Positions 1 to 8,353 of a DNA stretch of 64,000 nt are shown here, piece by piece. A program made the position numbers and the translations under genes. The DNA is from CAZWRN01 sp964446685 (GTDB lineage Bacteria > Patescibacteriota > Microgenomatia > Daviesbacterales > UBA10151). The number at the start of each line of letters is the position of its first letter. Position 1 is the stretch's first letter. The notes below the pieces were generated by a model. The model did no database searches and had not been told where the DNA came from. It saw nothing but the letters and a program-made list of their open reading frames with translations. The stretch spans positions 47,480 through 111,479 of the forward strand of contig CAYUPO010000002.1 in the NCBI GenBank assembly GCA_964446685.1, in the 5' to 3' direction.

Positions 1-885
1 GAGTCCGGCATTCTTTAATGCTCCAGGCAATAGATAATCTCTTCCTATAACTGTTTTTTGTTCATCAGTATAAAAAGGCATCTCGATCAGCTCTAAACGA
101 TCCATCACCGCAGTTGCAACACTACCGGTATTATTGGCTGTTGCCACAAATAAAACCTGAGACAGATCAAACGGAAATCCAACATAATGATCTGAAAATG
201 CCATGTTCTGCTCAGGATCCAAAAGCTCTACCAAAACACCCATAATATCAGTTCGGGCTGATTCAGTAACACGGTCAAGCTCATCAAGCAGTATTACCGG
301 ATTTCTAACCTGAGCTTTTCTCAAAGCCCGGGCAATCATTCCAGGTTCTGCTTCTGACTTGACCCGTGACTCACCACGCAACTGCAGCGCTGAACCCAGT
401 CCACCAAACGGAATCCGGATCAAAGGCCTTCCCAGAGCTTCAGCAATAGAGATCGCAATCGTTGTCTTACCACTTCCGGCAAGCCCCACAAAAGCCAAAA
501 CCGGCTGCTTCGGCTGCTGTCCTTTTTGCTTGTTTAAAATCAAAATAGACAGGTATTCAAGGATCCTCTCTTTGATCGGTTCTAAACCGTAATGATTTTT
601 TTTCAAAATCTCTGATGCATGTCCCAAATCTAAAATATCCTGTCCGACTTTATTCCAGGGCAACTCGCAAACAAACTCAATATATTTAATCTGAGCATCC
701 AACTCTGGATTAAATTTTTGGGTTCTGAAAACCAGCTCTACTCTAGTTAACTCGTCACTAATCTTTTCATGAACATCAGTAGGCAGCTGAGCTGAAGCAA
801 CTTTTGCTTTTAATTTCTCCAAAATCTGCCCCGTAGACTGAGGCTGAGCTGGAGCAACTGGTTGTAATGGCTGGGCAGAATCCAT
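1..885 (-). CDS. lon: Lon-type ATP-dependent protease, N-terminal 295 residues (cut by window edge), lacking the N domain
   Basis: AAA+ protease that degrades misfolded and regulatory proteins in the cytoplasm. The visible part has the helical linker before the ATPase (residues ~20-105, ending in ELPWNK), Walker A GLAGSGKT with Lys140, Walker B ILLDELD and the sensor region VLFVATANNT. The start at 885 is the only reasonable ATG. In E. coli Lon the Walker lysine is residue 362, so about 220 residues of the usual LON substrate-binding N domain are missing; only a Pro/Gln-rich stretch of ~20 residues precedes the linker. The proteolytic domain lies outside the window, so activity cannot be judged. 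Upstream lies the repeat at 901-970, then the gene at 974-1654 in the same direction. The family call is firm; the N-domain loss is seen directly. Confidence 0.9.
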   Translation of the reverse strand, partial: MDSAQPLQPVAPAQPQSTGQILEKLKAKVASAQLPTDVHEKISDELTRVELVFRTQKFNPELDAQIKYIEFVCELPWNKVGQDILDLGHASEILKKNHYGLEPIKERILEYLSILILNKQKGQQPKQPVLAFVGLAGSGKTTIAISIAEALGRPLIRIPFGGLGSALQLRGESRVKSEAEPGMIARALRKAQVRNPVILLDELDRVTESARTDIMGVLVELLDPEQNMAFSDHYVGFPFDLSQVLFVATANNTGSVATAVMDRLELIEMPFYTDEQKTVIGRDYLLPGALKNAGL

Positions 886-900
886 AAATTAATTTAACAA

Positions 901-970
901 TGTAATGCTTCGACTCCACTTCGTTTCGCTCAGCAAAAATCATTTTCTCTGAGCTTGTCGAAGAGTTACA
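901..970. repeat. Inverted-repeat element with TGTA/TACA ends (TTCGAC...GCTCAG family)
   Basis: About 70 nt begin TGTAATGCTTCGAC and end GTCGAAGAGTTACA, with GCTCAG and CTGAGC facing each other across an A/T-rich centre, so the whole can fold as a hairpin. A second copy, roughly 85% identical by eye, lies at 15826-15897 and also fills a gene-gene junction. Fragments of the family occur at 5829-5845, 49360-49382, 50684-50706 and 59786-59808. Confidence 0.8.
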
Positions 971-973
971 TTC

Positions 974-1654
974 TTATTTCAAACGCACTTCTCCGCTAAT
1001 GCTTTTTCCATTAACTAGCATCTCTATTGTACCTACTCTGTCCATTATTGGAAACAGCAGTTGCAGCTTATCTGACATCATTATCTGTCCTGACTCAGTG
1101 GCATACTGCAATAAAGGTTGCGGATTGTCCAGTTTTAGCTGGAATTCACTCTCAGATGATTTAGTAAAACTAAGTTTACCGCCTTCTGTTGCAAACTCTT
1201 TGCTGTCTTTTACTAAAGAAGAGACAAAAGTCGGCAAAATACTACTACCAAAACTTACTTTTTTAGGTTCAATTGTCAGTCCCAGATTCACCGGCAAAAA
1301 TTCATTTATTTTTTTAATACTTTCTGGATCCAGCTCCAAAGAAATACCTTCTAAATAATCTTCTTTAACTCCTAAATTGTTGTTAAAACTTTGCATTTTT
1401 TGCTTATCATCCTCAGTCAGTATGAATTCTATTTTCAGATTATTGCCCTCTGTCCATATCTTAGCCGTACTTTTTTCAGCAAAAACATTTCCCTGATATA
1501 GCTGCTGGGCAAAGACACCTAAATGATTAAAAACTCCTCCAAATAATTGTGGTCTGAAAAAAGTTGTTAAAACCAAAATACTGGTTAAAAGAATCAGCAA
1601 GCTTAAAAGAAAAATTGTCTTATGAGTAATAAGTAAGGATTTAAATCTGTCCAC
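974..1654 (-). CDS. Membrane-anchored protein of unknown function (226 aa)
   Basis: Not recognised. Residues ~13-35 form one hydrophobic helix after a short basic N-terminus, so the remaining ~190 residues are probably outside the cell. The outer part is Ser/Lys/Leu-rich with no cysteines or catalytic motif. It starts 5 nt after the pnp stop and is almost certainly co-transcribed with pnp. The repeat at 901-970 separates it from lon. Coding is supported by the tight junction and a full-length frame without internal stops. Confidence 0.75.
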   Translation of the reverse strand: MDRFKSLLITHKTIFLLSLLILLTSILVLTTFFRPQLFGGVFNHLGVFAQQLYQGNVFAEKSTAKIWTEGNNLKIEFILTEDDKQKMQSFNNNLGVKEDYLEGISLELDPESIKKINEFLPVNLGLTIEPKKVSFGSSILPTFVSSLVKDSKEFATEGGKLSFTKSSESEFQLKLDNPQPLLQYATESGQIMMSDKLQLLFPIMDRVGTIEMLVNGKSISGEVRLK

Positions 1655-1659
1655 TATAA

Positions 1660-3921
1660 TTATCTGCGGAATCCACCACGTGAGCCGCCACCACTTCGTC
1701 CGCCCCGTGAATCGCCGCCAAAATCTCGTCTCATACCACCGCCACTACGTCCACCTCTGTCACCACCACGATCTCCACCTCTAAAACCTCCTCCACCTCC
1801 ACTTGGACGTCTTTCAGTTTCAGGTTTTCTATCATCTCCAAAAAGCATTGACAAACTTACTTTGCCCATATTATCAACTGAGATAACTCGAACTTTAACC
1901 TCTTGTCCCATCGACACTACATCTTCCGGATTTTCAACTCGTTCAGTCGACATCTGAGAAACATGTACCAATCCGTCTTTTCCTGGAAGAATTTCTACAA
2001 AAGCGCCAAATGGTTCAATTCGGACTACTTTTCCTTCGTATTCTTCTTCAGGCATGATCTTTTTGAACATACTGGTAATCGCTTCCAGAGCTGCTGCAAT
2101 AGCTTCAGGATCCATTGAGGAAACCATCACCATTCCATCATCTTCAATATCGATCTGAGCACCGGTTTTCGCGATAATTCCGTTAATATTTTTTCCGCCT
2201 GGACCAATTAACATACCAATCTGGTCTGGCTGAATATGAGTAATTTCAATTTTTGGTGCATATTTAGAAAGCTCCTGAGCTTTTGGCATTACTTCTTTCA
2301 TTTTTTCCAAGATAGCTTCCCGAGCCTGTTTTCCCTGTCTCAAAGCTTCTTTAATAATGTCAAATGTCAGTCCATGCAGTTTAGTATCCATCTGAATACC
2401 AGTAACTCCATTTACAGTACCTGCAACTTTAAAATCCATCTCTCCGTAAAAATCTTCTGTAGCCTGCATATCAGTAATAACCTGGAATTTTTTATCGTCT
2501 TTATGATCAGTGATCAGACCCAAAGCAATACCAGCCACTGGTTCAATTGGAATACCGGCATTTAACATTGCCAATGTGGATCCACTGATTGCAGCCTGTG
2601 AAGTTGAAGCATTTGCTCCCAGGATCTCAGATACTACCCGGATTGCATAAGGGAACTCTTCTTCAGAAGGAAGAACTCCAACCAAAGAGATCTCACCCAA
2701 GTTTCCATGACCAATATCTCGTCTGTTTGGAGATCCAAGTCTTTTCACTTCACCTGAAGCAAATGGGTTGATACTCATATTGTAATAATGCATAAATCTC
2801 TTTTTGCCTTCGCCTTCCATTCCTTCCAAAGTCTGAGCTTGTGATAAAGGGCCAACAGTGGCAATTGAGAGAGATTGAGATGCACCTCTTTGGAACAATG
2901 CTGATCCATGAGCTCTTGGCAAAAGTCCAACTTCCATCGTAATTTCGCGAATTTCTTCCATCTTCCTTCCATCAACTCTTTTGCCTTTATTTAAAATAGT
3001 GTCACTCATGATCTGTTTCGCCACTTTATCAAATACAGTTGAAATTTGGTTTGAAGTCAGTTGTTCGGAGTATTCTTTGGTAACGTCATCTTTGATCAAT
3101 GTCGCAGTAGTGTCATGCCAGGTATGTTCAGTATCAAACAAAGCTTTTTCAATTCTTTCCTGAACATCTTTTTTAACAGTTTCCAATAAAGCTTCATCAA
3201 CACCGTCAAGATTGGATTTATATGACTGTTTTTCTTTACCAGCTTCTTTGGTAAATTCAACTATCAGATCAACGATTGGCTGAGCTGCTTCGTGAGCTTT
3301 TTGAATTGCTTCAAATACCACTTCATCTTTAGCCTGTTTACCTTTTGCTTCAATCATCGCCACTACTTCTTTGGAAGAGGCCACAACAACTTCAAAATTC
3401 AGATCAGGAATAAGTGGCATCTCTGGATTTACTACAAATGCGCCTTCTTCTTCTACTCCAACTCTGACTCCAGCCAAAGGACCAGCCCATGGGACTGAAG
3501 AGATAGACAAAGCAGCTGATGCAGCAGTCATAGCCAGCATTACAGGATCATTTATTGAATCAAATGACAAAACAGTGATAATCACCTGAACTTCATTTTC
3601 AAAATCTTTAGGGAAAAGTGGTCTGATAGACCGATCAATTGCTCTACCGGACAAAATAGATTTTTCAGAAGGTCGTCCTTCTCTTTTGATAAATTTTTGA
3701 GGAGTAATTCTACCTGAAGCATAATGTTTTTCAACATATTCAACGCTTAGTGGGAAATAACCAATTGATTCTTTAAGAGGTTTGGTAGCTACGGTTGCCA
3801 AAACAACTGTTTCACCCATAGTAGCCATCACAGCAGCATCAGCCTGTAAAGCCAACTTCCCTGTTTGGAGTATTAATTTCTTACCGTTTAAATCTAATTC
3901 TTTTGTAATAACTTTTTGCAT
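1660..3921 (-). CDS. pnp: Polyribonucleotide nucleotidyltransferase (PNPase) with C-terminal RGG tail
   Basis: Phosphorolytic 3'-5' exoribonuclease of the RNA degradation machinery. It has two RNase PH-like halves, with the catalytic stretch EDFYGEMDFK around residue 490 matching the Asp-Asp-Lys active site of E. coli PNPase, then a KH domain (GPGGKNINGI, about 555-615), an S1 domain (GKVVRIEPFGAF onward, about 630-695) and a ~55-residue Gly/Arg/Asp-rich tail with repeated RGG and RGGD units. It has 753 residues against 711 in E. coli; the tail explains most of the excess and probably adds RNA binding (inference). It lies downstream of rpsO and a phosphoribosyltransferase gene, recalling the widespread rpsO-pnp order. 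A TATTTA box ends 6 nt before the ATG. Confidence 0.97.
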   Translation of the reverse strand: MQKVITKELDLNGKKLILQTGKLALQADAAVMATMGETVVLATVATKPLKESIGYFPLSVEYVEKHYASGRITPQKFIKREGRPSEKSILSGRAIDRSIRPLFPKDFENEVQVIITVLSFDSINDPVMLAMTAASAALSISSVPWAGPLAGVRVGVEEEGAFVVNPEMPLIPDLNFEVVVASSKEVVAMIEAKGKQAKDEVVFEAIQKAHEAAQPIVDLIVEFTKEAGKEKQSYKSNLDGVDEALLETVKKDVQERIEKALFDTEHTWHDTTATLIKDDVTKEYSEQLTSNQISTVFDKVAKQIMSDTILNKGKRVDGRKMEEIREITMEVGLLPRAHGSALFQRGASQSLSIATVGPLSQAQTLEGMEGEGKKRFMHYYNMSINPFASGEVKRLGSPNRRDIGHGNLGEISLVGVLPSEEEFPYAIRVVSEILGANASTSQAAISGSTLAMLNAGIPIEPVAGIALGLITDHKDDKKFQVITDMQATEDFYGEMDFKVAGTVNGVTGIQMDTKLHGLTFDIIKEALRQGKQAREAILEKMKEVMPKAQELSKYAPKIEITHIQPDQIGMLIGPGGKNINGIIAKTGAQIDIEDDGMVMVSSMDPEAIAAALEAITSMFKKIMPEEEYEGKVVRIEPFGAFVEILPGKDGLVHVSQMSTERVENPEDVVSMGQEVKVRVISVDNMGKVSLSMLFGDDRKPETERRPSGGGGGFRGGDRGGDRGGRSGGGMRRDFGGDSRGGRSGGGSRGGFRR

Positions 3922-4187
3922 TTAAAATAAATATTCTTCGAGTGAGTCTTCGAAACGAGAAGTACAGTTTATAAATAGCACTTTCGCATAATAATTCAGT
4001 AATAAATAGTGTAAAGCAAATAAAAGCTTAATACTACCTACCAAATACTCACATTTGTAAGCGATGGAGAAACTGTCTAACTGGAGTCAATCTATCCTGA
4101 TTAACTGCAATTTGCAACTTCCCCTATCTGTCTTACTAAAAACCATTATACACACCCATTTCCAATTTTGCAACTACAGGATAGTTT

Positions 4188-4811
4188 TTATAGCTTGGCT
4201 AAATAAAACTCTGCCTGTTTGCTAGGTAATCCCATTTGCTCAAATCTATCTAAAATCTCTAAGTCTGTTAACCCGCCAGCTCTCCAGGATGATCCGGCTT
4301 CGCTGACAAATTCATTAACTTCATGCGGAAATACTACCCAGGCATCCGTTTCTGCCCCTGAAAAAGTCGGAGTAAGGGCAGCTGTTTTTGGTTTCCAAAA
4401 AAGAGCCGCTGTGTCTACCTGAAGTGCTTTATATTCCTTTAAAAGTAACTCTTTCGCATATTTATAAGTCTCTCCGCTATCTACCACATCATCAAATAAT
4501 AAAACTGTTTTTCCACTAACATCCACCGATAAAGGTTGAGTTATCTCCGGCTTATCTGACTTGGCATTGATTCCTTTATAAAGCTTAATTCGCAAACTGG
4601 CCAGTTCATCCATTCCTAAACCATCAACAAAAGCTCTGGCCCAGGTCCATCCCCCTTTAGCCAACGCCACAACAACATCATATTTTTTTTCTGACAAATA
4701 AACCTGCTTAATCAGTTCAAAATTGAGTTCACCCATAGCTTCCCAGCTCGGAGCAATATAAGTATGTGGATCACCAGGAAAAGAAAAAGTTTTAAAACGA
4801 AGGGAGGGCAT
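4188..4811 (-). CDS. Phosphoribosyltransferase-domain protein (type I PRTase fold)
   Basis: The signature is VLLFDDVVDSGETY near residue 105, the PRPP-binding motif of type I phosphoribosyltransferases, preceded by VVALAKGGW (PRPP/pyrophosphate loop). The 207-residue length and the motif order fit the xanthine/hypoxanthine-guanine PRTase-like group of nucleobase salvage enzymes. The base acceptor cannot be deduced. Its ATG overlaps the rpsO stop as TAATG, so translation is probably coupled to ribosomal protein S15. The 266 nt between its end and pnp hold a small repeat (3937-3966) and no gene that I can see. Confidence 0.85.
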   Translation of the reverse strand: MPSLRFKTFSFPGDPHTYIAPSWEAMGELNFELIKQVYLSEKKYDVVVALAKGGWTWARAFVDGLGMDELASLRIKLYKGINAKSDKPEITQPLSVDVSGKTVLLFDDVVDSGETYKYAKELLLKEYKALQVDTAALFWKPKTAALTPTFSGAETDAWVVFPHEVNEFVSEAGSSWRAGGLTDLEILDRFEQMGLPSKQAEFYLAKL

Positions 4812-5080
4812 TATTTAGATAAACCGAGTTTAGAAATTACTGACTGATATCTGTCCTGATCTTTTTTGAGCAGGTACTGCAGCAGTCTTCTTCTTTTATT
4901 TACCATTGAAAGAAGTCCTCTTCTTGAGTGGACATCGTGAGTGTGCTGTTTTAAATGATCAGTGAGGTTTTTGATTTGCTCTGTTAAAAGTGCAGCTTGC
5001 ACTTCAGGAGAACCTGTATCACCTTTGTGTGTGGCAAATTTTTCTATTATTTGTTCTTTAATTTTTGGATCTAAAGGCAT
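4811..5080 (-). CDS. rpsO: 30S ribosomal protein S15
   Basis: Small-subunit protein that binds 16S rRNA and organises the central domain. All 89 residues align with the family: KGDTGSPEVQ near the N-terminus, then HDVHSRRGLL and VNKRRRLLQYL, the rRNA-contact segments. The start has a good ribosome binding site (GAAAGGAAG a few bases upstream). First gene of the rpsO-PRTase-pnp group. The 125 nt upstream hold no further gene. Confidence 0.98.
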   Translation of the reverse strand: MPLDPKIKEQIIEKFATHKGDTGSPEVQAALLTEQIKNLTDHLKQHTHDVHSRRGLLSMVNKRRRLLQYLLKKDQDRYQSVISKLGLSK

Positions 5081-5205
5081 TTTGGCATCTTCCTTTCGTT
5101 TTACTAATTCTTATCTATCTACTTAATGGTTAAACTTCGGTGCCAAGAAGTAAAACCTACAATCAACTTTCAAATTCTAACAGACTAAGCACAAAATAGC
5201 AACAA

Positions 5206-5628
5206 CTAACCATTAGGTACGGGATTTACACCTTCAAAAAGCGGTATCACCTTTGCCGGAACTTCATATTTAGGAGCTATTAACCGTAGATAAGGAGCGC
5301 TACATGGGTAGCAACATTCGGAAGGATTAACACATCCTTTAAATCTACCTGATACCAGATTACTATCTGAACCTACATAATCCATCGTCATAGCATCGAC
5401 AACATCTCTTAGCGGATGCTTGGAACTAGTTACAACTTCATTAAAACCTTTCACAATACTCACAAAACCAGAGAATACTCTCTTTCTTTTTGAGGGACTA
5501 CGTAGTATGGAATCAGCAGTCAAAACAGCAGCTTTTGATAACTCTAAAACTAAATCTAGATTAGTTAGCGGACGCTCATCTTTTTTTACAATATGCAGAC
5601 GACGAGATTCAACAAACATAGATGTCAT
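5206..5628 (-). CDS. Hypothetical protein with a four-cysteine cluster (140 aa)
   Basis: Not recognised. A basic, helix-prone N-terminal half is followed by GCVNPSECCYPC around residues 98-110, four cysteines within ~12 residues that could bind a metal or form disulphides. The C-terminus is Pro/Val-rich. The ATG follows the stop of the DHH-like gene by 1 nt, so the two are an operon and may act together. No signal peptide or membrane helix is visible. Confidence 0.65.
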   Translation of the reverse strand: MTSMFVESRRLHIVKKDERPLTNLDLVLELSKAAVLTADSILRSPSKRKRVFSGFVSIVKGFNEVVTSSKHPLRDVVDAMTMDYVGSDSNLVSGRFKGCVNPSECCYPCSAPYLRLIAPKYEVPAKVIPLFEGVNPVPNG

Positions 5629-5629
5629 T

Positions 5630-7342
5630 TTAACCTAAACTTCCGCCTTTAAATATTTTTGGAACTAACCAATCCGGAGTTGGATTGGCTTCTGCTTCAT
5701 GATTTGATGAAGTAACAGCTTCACCAGCTGGTCTTTCTTCAGGTGAAGACTGAGGTTTAGAGTCCTGAACTGGTTGGGGCTGAGTCGTCGCTTGATTTTG
5801 TACTTCTGACGGCTGATAACTGCTTTGTCCTGAGCTTGTCGAAGGAACAACTGATGACTGATTCTGCTGACTACTAATAATATTCTGTGTCCGCTGAACT
5901 GCTGAATCAACAGTAGTATTTGCCATAGTTGGAGTTTCAGGCATTTGCTGAACCTGGAAAACCTGTTTCAGATCATAAGCATCATCCTGCTGTTTAGCCT
6001 GCATAATTGTTGATAAAGCTCCGCTCACATCAACTGCATCAGCTTCAGCTTTCTCTTCCGTTGTTTTATCTGCTACTGGTGCAGCTACTGGCTGTTGGCT
6101 ATCTGCTGCAGATTGATCGATCGGGCCAAAGTTAAAAGTTGGTCCAGTTGCCGGCGCACTAAAAGCTGAATCTTGCAGCGGAGCTGGAGCTACAGAACTT
6201 GCTGCTGACTGAGAGCTGACAGCTGAAGACTGATCAGAAAAAGCACCACCTGAAAATTGTCCTCCTGGATTTAGAAATGGATTGCTGTATAAATCATTTT
6301 GTGGTGCAGCTTCTGGTTGTGGAGCAATAGGCTGAGCAGACACAGGCTGTGCTACTGGCTGAGGTTGGGCTGTCTCAACAACTGGCAGTTGAGGCTGTGA
6401 CACTGGCTCTACCTGCGGAGCTGGAGCTGCCGAAGTTACTGATGACTGGTTAAATTGAATTTGATTAGTCTGCGGCTGAATAACTTCAGGTTCAACTACA
6501 GTTTCGGCATTAACGGCTTCTTGTACAGATTGAGTTATTTCAGCAACTTCCTGCGCTACTTCAGCTGATTGTCCCCCTTCAGGCAATTTTCCACCAGCCT
6601 GCATTGCAGCAGCTACAGCCGCAAAAGTATTGGCATTTACTTTTTGAGTTAAATTAGCAGTTGCGTTATAAAGTCCGGCAACAATATTTGAGGCAATATC
6701 ATTATCCATAGCTAAACCAAGATTTGGAATTAAAGAAACCATCATTTCAGCAATCGATGAAGACTGGGAGTCAACCACATTTACATTACCAAACTGACTA
6801 TTTGAAGAATCTGTATCGATATTTACTACCGTCGCTTTACTAAAAGCCGAGGCATTTTTCATATAAATTGCACCTAAGTTGTCCAAAGCTGCAGCACCAA
6901 CAACAAAAACAATATCAAAGCCACTAGTTTCATGAGCATAATCTACTTTTGTCGGTTCAAATCTCTGACCAGGAACAACATGAAAGACTAGATTTAAAGC
7001 TGATCCTTCCGGATACCAATCAAGTTTTTCCAAAGAAGGCACAGTATTCATCTGTCCTGAAGAATCCACTACCCCATCAAGTTTAATAATGAAGTTACCT
7101 TCACCAGAAGTTGGAACAGCTGACTTAATATCTCCTATTCCATACAAATTTGAATGTGACACTAAAGGAGTTCCTTCACTAACCACAAACACGTTTTTAC
7201 CCACTTTTTGCAAAGCTAAGGCCAAAGCCAGCGAAGAAGCTAAAGAATCAACCGAAAAATCACCAGGCAAAGCTACCAAAATACGCTTACTTGAAGCAAG
7301 TTTTGAAGGAAAATCACCAAGTTGGGTTAAATAATCAGCCAT
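5630..7342 (-). CDS. DHH/NrnA-like phosphoesterase fold with degenerate active site and long Gln/Pro/Ser-rich tail (570 aa)
   Basis: The first ~230 residues follow the order of NrnA-type DHH proteins: a P-loop-like GDFSVDSLASSLALALAL where NrnA has its first Asp motif, then VVNIDTDSSNSQFG where the family has DHHxxN, then NVVDSQSSSIAEMM matching the VDxxASSTAE segment. The DHH histidines are absent (IDTD), so metal-dependent nuclease activity is doubtful. Residues ~260-570 are low-complexity Gln/Pro/Ala/Ser, including TSSGQ encoded by a repeat fragment at 5829-5845. I chose the ATG at 7342, not the longer frame to 7399, because a promoter (7351-7379) covers that upstream stretch. Fold assignment is moderate; function unknown, possibly a nucleotide-binding scaffold. 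Confidence 0.7.
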   Translation of the reverse strand: MADYLTQLGDFPSKLASSKRILVALPGDFSVDSLASSLALALALQKVGKNVFVVSEGTPLVSHSNLYGIGDIKSAVPTSGEGNFIIKLDGVVDSSGQMNTVPSLEKLDWYPEGSALNLVFHVVPGQRFEPTKVDYAHETSGFDIVFVVGAAALDNLGAIYMKNASAFSKATVVNIDTDSSNSQFGNVNVVDSQSSSIAEMMVSLIPNLGLAMDNDIASNIVAGLYNATANLTQKVNANTFAAVAAAMQAGGKLPEGGQSAEVAQEVAEITQSVQEAVNAETVVEPEVIQPQTNQIQFNQSSVTSAAPAPQVEPVSQPQLPVVETAQPQPVAQPVSAQPIAPQPEAAPQNDLYSNPFLNPGGQFSGGAFSDQSSAVSSQSAASSVAPAPLQDSAFSAPATGPTFNFGPIDQSAADSQQPVAAPVADKTTEEKAEADAVDVSGALSTIMQAKQQDDAYDLKQVFQVQQMPETPTMANTTVDSAVQRTQNIISSQQNQSSVVPSTSSGQSSYQPSEVQNQATTQPQPVQDSKPQSSPEERPAGEAVTSSNHEAEANPTPDWLVPKIFKGGSLG

Positions 7343-7350
7343 GAGTGTAT

Positions 7351-7379
7351 AGTATACCACTTCCGTGCCCAGAAAACAA
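7351..7379 (-). promoter_or_regulatory. Promoter of the DHH-like gene (leaderless type)
   Basis: Minus-strand TTGTTT (7374-7379), 17-nt spacer, TATACT (7351-7356); the -10 box ends 8 nt before the ATG at 7342. Transcription would start at or next to the start codon. Confidence 0.75.
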
Positions 7380-7469
7380 CTTATAGTAATGCTATACAAG
7401 GTTACTTATTTATCAACCTCAGTTTAGATTAAGCTTTTAAATTAAAATAAATTTTCACAAACTATAATT

Positions 7470-8318
7470 TTAAATTTCTACCCCACTTGCTCGAAGTACA
7501 TTTATTTGATCTTGACCTTTTTTCCGCAAATCAACAGGCAGTAATTGCTGCATAATTCTATTTCTAGTATCATTTAGTAACCATGAATTTAGTTTATCTA
7601 CAGCTGCAGTATCATGTACACTCACTGAAAAAGAACCAACCTTAAATACTTGAGTACCATGATCAGGAGTACCTAATTTATCCACATAAGAACTACCAAT
7701 AATGAATGGTGCATACTTACGTATGTATGCTTCCCCATCCACTCCGGTCATTCTCTGCACCTGTAAAATTTTATAAGAAGGAGGGAAAAAACCCAAATTA
7801 ACAGAAAGATGGGTTTCACCAATTCCCACATAATATTTGTCACCGAAATCAGAATCTCTACTATAAATAGGGACCTTAAACTTATCACTCAAACAATAAC
7901 CAGTAAGTAAATCACGATCTTTCAATTCATCTATTCCAATACTACCCACTTTTACATCACTTTGTTGAGAATAATATGGACTAACCTCTCCTTTTAACCA
8001 TGATTTTTTACGTATTTCCCTTAATTTGGAACGAATACCAAACTGATCTAATATTGTTTCCGCCTGAAAACCTAATCTGTCTTGCTCAGCCGCATAAGCT
8101 GATTTTAATTCTTCCACCAGTCTCATCTCCTGCTGAAGCCTTTTTTGACTGTCCTGTTGAGCCTGCCTTTGATTAAAATCTCTATCGAGGATTGCACCCT
8201 CAACAACTTGATCTAAACTTCTTGAAAATCCAGAATTTTGCCCAAAGCCACTTCGTACTAATTTACGAATCACATGAATTATACCTCTATCTTTACCCGG
8301 ATTTTGATCAGCAGACAT
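7470..8318 (-). CDS. Hypothetical protein (282 aa), coiled-coil N-terminal third
   Basis: Not recognised. Residues ~45-85 are rich in Gln, Glu, Arg and Lys with helical periodicity (a probable coiled coil); the rest looks like a mixed alpha/beta soluble domain. No signal peptide, membrane helix or catalytic motif. The start is fixed by a near-consensus promoter whose -10 box ends 6 nt upstream, so the gene has its own leaderless transcript although it lies just downstream of infB. The -35 box sits directly against the infB stop codon. Confidence 0.7.
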   Translation of the reverse strand: MSADQNPGKDRGIIHVIRKLVRSGFGQNSGFSRSLDQVVEGAILDRDFNQRQAQQDSQKRLQQEMRLVEELKSAYAAEQDRLGFQAETILDQFGIRSKLREIRKKSWLKGEVSPYYSQQSDVKVGSIGIDELKDRDLLTGYCLSDKFKVPIYSRDSDFGDKYYVGIGETHLSVNLGFFPPSYKILQVQRMTGVDGEAYIRKYAPFIIGSSYVDKLGTPDHGTQVFKVGSFSVSVHDTAAVDKLNSWLLNDTRNRIMQQLLPVDLRKKGQDQINVLRASGVEI

Positions 8319-8324
8319 AAATGA

Positions 8325-8352
8325 AGTATAATTTTTAATTTTTTTTTGTCAA
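8325..8352 (-). promoter_or_regulatory. Consensus promoter of the 282-aa gene (leaderless type)
   Basis: Minus strand TTGACA (8347-8352), 16-nt A/T-only spacer, TATACT (8325-8330), then 6 nt to the ATG at 8318. Confidence 0.85.
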
Positions 8353-8353
8353 A

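Noticed and set aside
3922..4187. tRNA or small RNA gene in the pnp upstream gap
   Set aside because: No cloverleaf, TTCRA loop or conserved RNA pattern could be seen here or in the other gene-free stretches.
5630..7399. Active NrnA-type oligoribonuclease
   Set aside because: The DHH motif histidines are missing, so only the fold resemblance is claimed.
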